Below, in pieces: positions 61,525 through 64,000 of a DNA stretch of 64,000 nucleotides. The notes under the pieces were generated by a model that did no database searches, was not told the origin of the DNA, and saw only the letters and a list, made by a program, of their open reading frames with translations. The stretch spans positions 3,450,501-3,514,500 of the forward strand of contig NZ_CP047569.1 in NCBI RefSeq assembly GCF_009903625.1, written 5' to 3'. Numbering within the stretch: position 1 is the first letter of the stretch; the number at the start of each line of letters is the position of its first letter. Origin of the DNA: Microbulbifer sp. ALW1. GTDB lineage: Bacteria; Pseudomonadota; Gammaproteobacteria; Pseudomonadales; Cellvibrionaceae. Position numbers and translations under genes: made by a program.

Positions 61525-62865
61525 ATGGCACAACAATCCCCTGCGCCCTCAGCGCGCGCCCTTCTCCCCCTGCTTTTGTTTCTCGCGCTCTTTGTAGGCG
61601 CTGGCCTGTGGTATCAATCCCAGGGCAAGGACATGGCCTTTTACCAGGTATCGGCTCCGGTCGCGATTCTGCCCGCTATCGCCCTGGCTATTCTACTTGC
61701 CCATGGCCCACTCAGCCGGCGTATTGAGACCTTCATACACGGGGCTGGGGATCCAACCATCATCACCATGGTGATGATCTACCTGCTCGCAGGCGCCTTC
61801 GCCAGTGTCGCCAAGGCCGTTGGCGGCGTGGATGCAACAGTCAATCTCGGCCTTAGTGTGATACCTCCGACACTGGTATTACCCGGACTGTTTTTGATCA
61901 CCGCCTTTGTGGCAACCGCAATGGGTACCTCCATGGGTACGATCGCCGCTATCGCCCCCATCGCGGTGGGCCTCAGCGATGCGACGGAATTACCGATGCT
62001 ACTCACCATCGGCACCGTGGTGGGTGGGGCCATGTTCGGCGACAACCTGTCGATCATTTCCGACACCACCATCGCTGCCACCCGCACTCAGGGAGTAAAA
62101 ATGCGGGACAAGTTCCGCATGAACCTGCTCATTGCCCTGCCCGCCGCTGTCATTGCGTTGATCTGGCTGTATTTCTCCGGCACTACCGCACAGGTCAGCG
62201 CACCCGGCGACTACGAGCTGATTCGGGTGCTGCCCTATATCATGGTGCTGGTATTGGCGGTGAGCGGCGTGAATGTTTTGCTGGTGCTGTTTATCGGCAT
62301 TCTTCTCGCCGGCGCGATCGGGCTGGGCCTGCAGCCGGATTACGCCATCGCGGACTTGTCCAAGGATATTTATGCAGGCTACACCGGCATGCAGGAGATT
62401 CTGATTCTGTCGCTGATGATCGGCGGCCTCGGCGCCCTGATGCGCGCCGGTGGCGGACTGGCCTGGCTGGGGCAGCAGATCGACCGCATCAGCCAGATCG
62501 GCAGCCGCGGCCAGCCCGGGTGCAAAACCGGCGAGCTGGGGATCAGCACCGCGGTAGCGCTGACCAACGTTTGCACGGCCAACAATACCGTTGCGATCCT
62601 GCTTACCGGGCAACTGGCCAAAGATATGGCGGAACGTTACGGCGTGGACCCGCGGCGCAGCGCCAGCCTACTGGATATTTACTCCTGCACAGTCCAGGGA
62701 CTGCTGCCTTACGGCGCACAGATACTTCTGGCATCGTCGCTGGCAAAAGTTTCCCCGCTGGCTTTAGCGGGCAGTATCCACTACTGCTGGTTACTGGGGA
62801 TCAGTGCGCTGATTTCCATTGTCACCGGACTGTTTAGTGGAAAAGCAACCGCGGTCAAAAGCTAA
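61525..62865 (+). CDS. NhaC-family Na+/H+ antiporter
   Basis: The 446-residue polytopic protein has FVATAMGTSMGTIAAIAPIA and GGAMFGDNLSIISDTTIAAT, the central motif of NhaC-type antiporters, and VALTNVCTANNTVAILLTGQ in the second half. It exchanges Na+ for H+, fitting a marine host. The ATG at 61525 (MAQQSPAP) is chosen because the first span follows at the usual distance; the open frame begins at 61480. It is divergent from the SLC13 gene across 240 bp. Confidence 0.88.
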   Translation: MAQQSPAPSARALLPLLLFLALFVGAGLWYQSQGKDMAFYQVSAPVAILPAIALAILLAHGPLSRRIETFIHGAGDPTIITMVMIYLLAGAFASVAKAVGGVDATVNLGLSVIPPTLVLPGLFLITAFVATAMGTSMGTIAAIAPIAVGLSDATELPMLLTIGTVVGGAMFGDNLSIISDTTIAATRTQGVKMRDKFRMNLLIALPAAVIALIWLYFSGTTAQVSAPGDYELIRVLPYIMVLVLAVSGVNVLLVLFIGILLAGAIGLGLQPDYAIADLSKDIYAGYTGMQEILILSLMIGGLGALMRAGGGLAWLGQQIDRISQIGSRGQPGCKTGELGISTAVALTNVCTANNTVAILLTGQLAKDMAERYGVDPRRSASLLDIYSCTVQGLLPYGAQILLASSLAKVSPLALAGSIHYCWLLGISALISIVTGLFSGKATAVKS

Positions 62866-62869
62866 TTCG

Positions 62870-63580
62870 CTATCGGAGCTGCTCCAGCCAGCACACGATG
62901 GATTCCGCGAGTGCCTGCGGCTGTTCTAACGGGATCATGTGGCCGCAGTCTTCAATCAGCCGCAGCACGGCATTGGGAATCGCCGCCGCCAGTTCTTCTG
63001 CTTCTTCCAGTGAGCGCAAGGCGTCGTTCGGACTCGCGATCACCAGCGTCGGGCAGTCGATGGTCGCCGCCGGGACCTGGGAGCGATCCAGAGCCGATTG
63101 CGTCGCCAGCGCTTGGTATCCCAGCCGGCGACTCATTTCCTTGATATAAGCAACCAGCGCCTTATCCGCAGCATTGTCCGGGTGCAGCGAATGGGCAATG
63201 GTGCTATTGCTCAGGCCCCGAAACCTCTCCGGGGTCAACGCCTGTACCGCCTGCATTTTCGCTTTCTTCTGCTGCGCGGTGTCTTCGCGAAGCGAGCTGG
63301 CGACAATGATCAGCGCTTCCACACGCTCCGGGTAATCCGCAGCCAGCTGTCTTGCGATATAGCCACCGAGAGAAAAGCCGATCAAGACAAACCGCTGCGG
63401 AAGGTTTTCGGCAATTTGGCGAGCCATATCGCGAATGGTCGGCCCGTCGCCGAGGGGGGCATCAACGATGGACCAGTCTTCCGGCAGGTAATTTTTGAAC
63501 TCATTCCAGAGTGTCGCATCCAGCATAAAGCCGGGAATCAGAGCGACCGGGGGTGAGGCGGAATGCACAAGACTCTCCAA
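62870..63580 (-). CDS. Alpha/beta hydrolase
   Basis: In this 236-residue protein the nucleophile elbow GFSLGG (VLIGFSLGGYIARQLAADYP), an Asp in IASPNDALRS and a His in IEDCGHMIPLEQP form the triad. The oxyanion part is LIPGFMLDATLW. It is a general esterase-like fold with a small cap; the closest style is the BioH/menaquinone-hydrolase-like group, but no substrate can be named. It is convergent with the antiporter gene by 4 bp. Confidence 0.87.
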   Translation of the reverse strand: MESLVHSASPPVALIPGFMLDATLWNEFKNYLPEDWSIVDAPLGDGPTIRDMARQIAENLPQRFVLIGFSLGGYIARQLAADYPERVEALIIVASSLREDTAQQKKAKMQAVQALTPERFRGLSNSTIAHSLHPDNAADKALVAYIKEMSRRLGYQALATQSALDRSQVPAATIDCPTLVIASPNDALRSLEEAEELAAAIPNAVLRLIEDCGHMIPLEQPQALAESIVCWLEQLR

Positions 63581-63596
63581 TTAGTGAAAATAATGT

Positions 63597-64000
63597 TCAA
63601 GCTAGGGAGGTTGACTCTACTGAACGCTGCCGCAATAAAATGTGCCGTTCTTCCCAATCAATTTTCGGTGCACCCTGTGCATCCCGGGCTTTGAAATCCC
63701 AGCACAGCACTTCTGCACTGACACCATCATCGACCGAAGTAAATCGCACGGTTACGAAATTGTTATTGCTGATTTCGCCCTGTCTTTCGTTGCGCGTGCT
63801 ACCGGAATGCCGGTAGCGTACTTGTGCACGAATGTCGTCGGTGGGTCGATGCGGAAAATGTCCCGGCTCCTGATCGGGCACCGCCGCAGCGCTGGGCAGG
63901 CAGGACAGGGGCGACGATACGACCTCCACCACCTGTTTGCCGTTCAGTTCAAACTGCGCCAATCGGCTGAAATGCACATCCCCCGCCAGCACCAACACAT
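63597..64000 (-). CDS. PhoD-like phosphatase, C-terminal fragment
   Basis: About 134 codons are visible, with the N-terminal part outside the right edge. LVLAGDVHFSRLAQFEL is the final metal-binding motif of PhoD/metallophosphatase-like enzymes (GDVH), followed by a beta-rich tail. The family hydrolyses phosphodiesters and monoesters. No frameshift is seen in the visible part. It lies 16 bp upstream of the alpha/beta hydrolase, in the same direction. Confidence 0.8.
   Translation of the reverse strand, partial: VLVLAGDVHFSRLAQFELNGKQVVEVVSSPLSCLPSAAAVPDQEPGHFPHRPTDDIRAQVRYRHSGSTRNERQGEISNNNFVTVRFTSVDDGVSAEVLCWDFKARDAQGAPKIDWEERHILLRQRSVESTSLA

Overview
The window is chromosomal DNA of a marine-type gammaproteobacterium. 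Two secreted GH18 chitinases with polyserine linkers, a polyserine lipoprotein, a complete System I cytochrome c maturation set, an HsbR/HsbA-like regulatory pair and a Na+/H+ antiporter together suggest the Microbulbifer/Cellvibrionales group. This placement is inferred from gene content and is not proven.

Left edge (1-2867): the 5' end of smc, then ccmI and ccmH on the minus strand, then plus-strand tRNA-Val(UAC) and tRNA-Asp(GUC) behind a clear sigma70 promoter.

2854-16066: a 13.2-kb integrated element sits in the 3' end of tRNA-Asp. A 14-bp core is repeated at both ends (2854-2867 and 16053-16066), and the tRNA's probable native terminators now lie beyond the right copy. Almost every gene is on the minus strand: integrase, an AlpA-like regulator, a TOPRIM primase, an SF3-type helicase, a small helical protein, a secreted moron-like protein, a small-terminase candidate, a complete large terminase, and a tightly coupled set of eight more genes. 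Two or three of that set resemble podoviral internal or DNA-ejection proteins. I see no portal, capsid, scaffold, tail tube or lysis gene. The element therefore looks like a phage satellite that brings its own packaging motor and perhaps ejection proteins. It also carries twelve exact copies of the 8-bp palindrome GTTTAAAC; I saw none in the other 51 kb. The copies lie in intergenic DNA and in both readable frames of genes, so a DNA-level role is likely. This is the most novel part of the window.

16200-21854: two chitinases, with a pair of LacI-type operator-like palindromes upstream, and a tandem-hotdog thioesterase-like gene.

21877-28174: yigZ and the ccmABCDEFG operon, separated by about 20 kb from ccmHI. 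28208-30822: an HsbR-like phosphatase/kinase with a receiver domain lacking the usual Asp, its STAS partner, and a small PA3496-like protein. 31222-32413: tRNA-Arg(CCU) and a periplasmic isoaspartyl peptidase/asparaginase. 32668-38679: a fatty-acid or acyl-CoA operon (thiolase, FadB/J-like protein, SDR remnant, CaiB-like CoA transferase) opposite an AraC regulator.

38815-44601: a dienelactone hydrolase-like protein, a probable Fur-controlled reductase operon (PepSY, DUF2271, DUF4198 and a membrane diflavin reductase), and a DUF4862 protein. 44858-48759: mutS, fdxA and a degenerate NodB-like protein. 49190-53551: an RND efflux pair. 53624-64000: the polyserine lipoprotein, a MaoC-like double hotdog protein, a prolyl oligopeptidase lipoprotein, an SLC13 transporter, an NhaC-type antiporter, an alpha/beta hydrolase, and the 3' end of a PhoD-like phosphatase.
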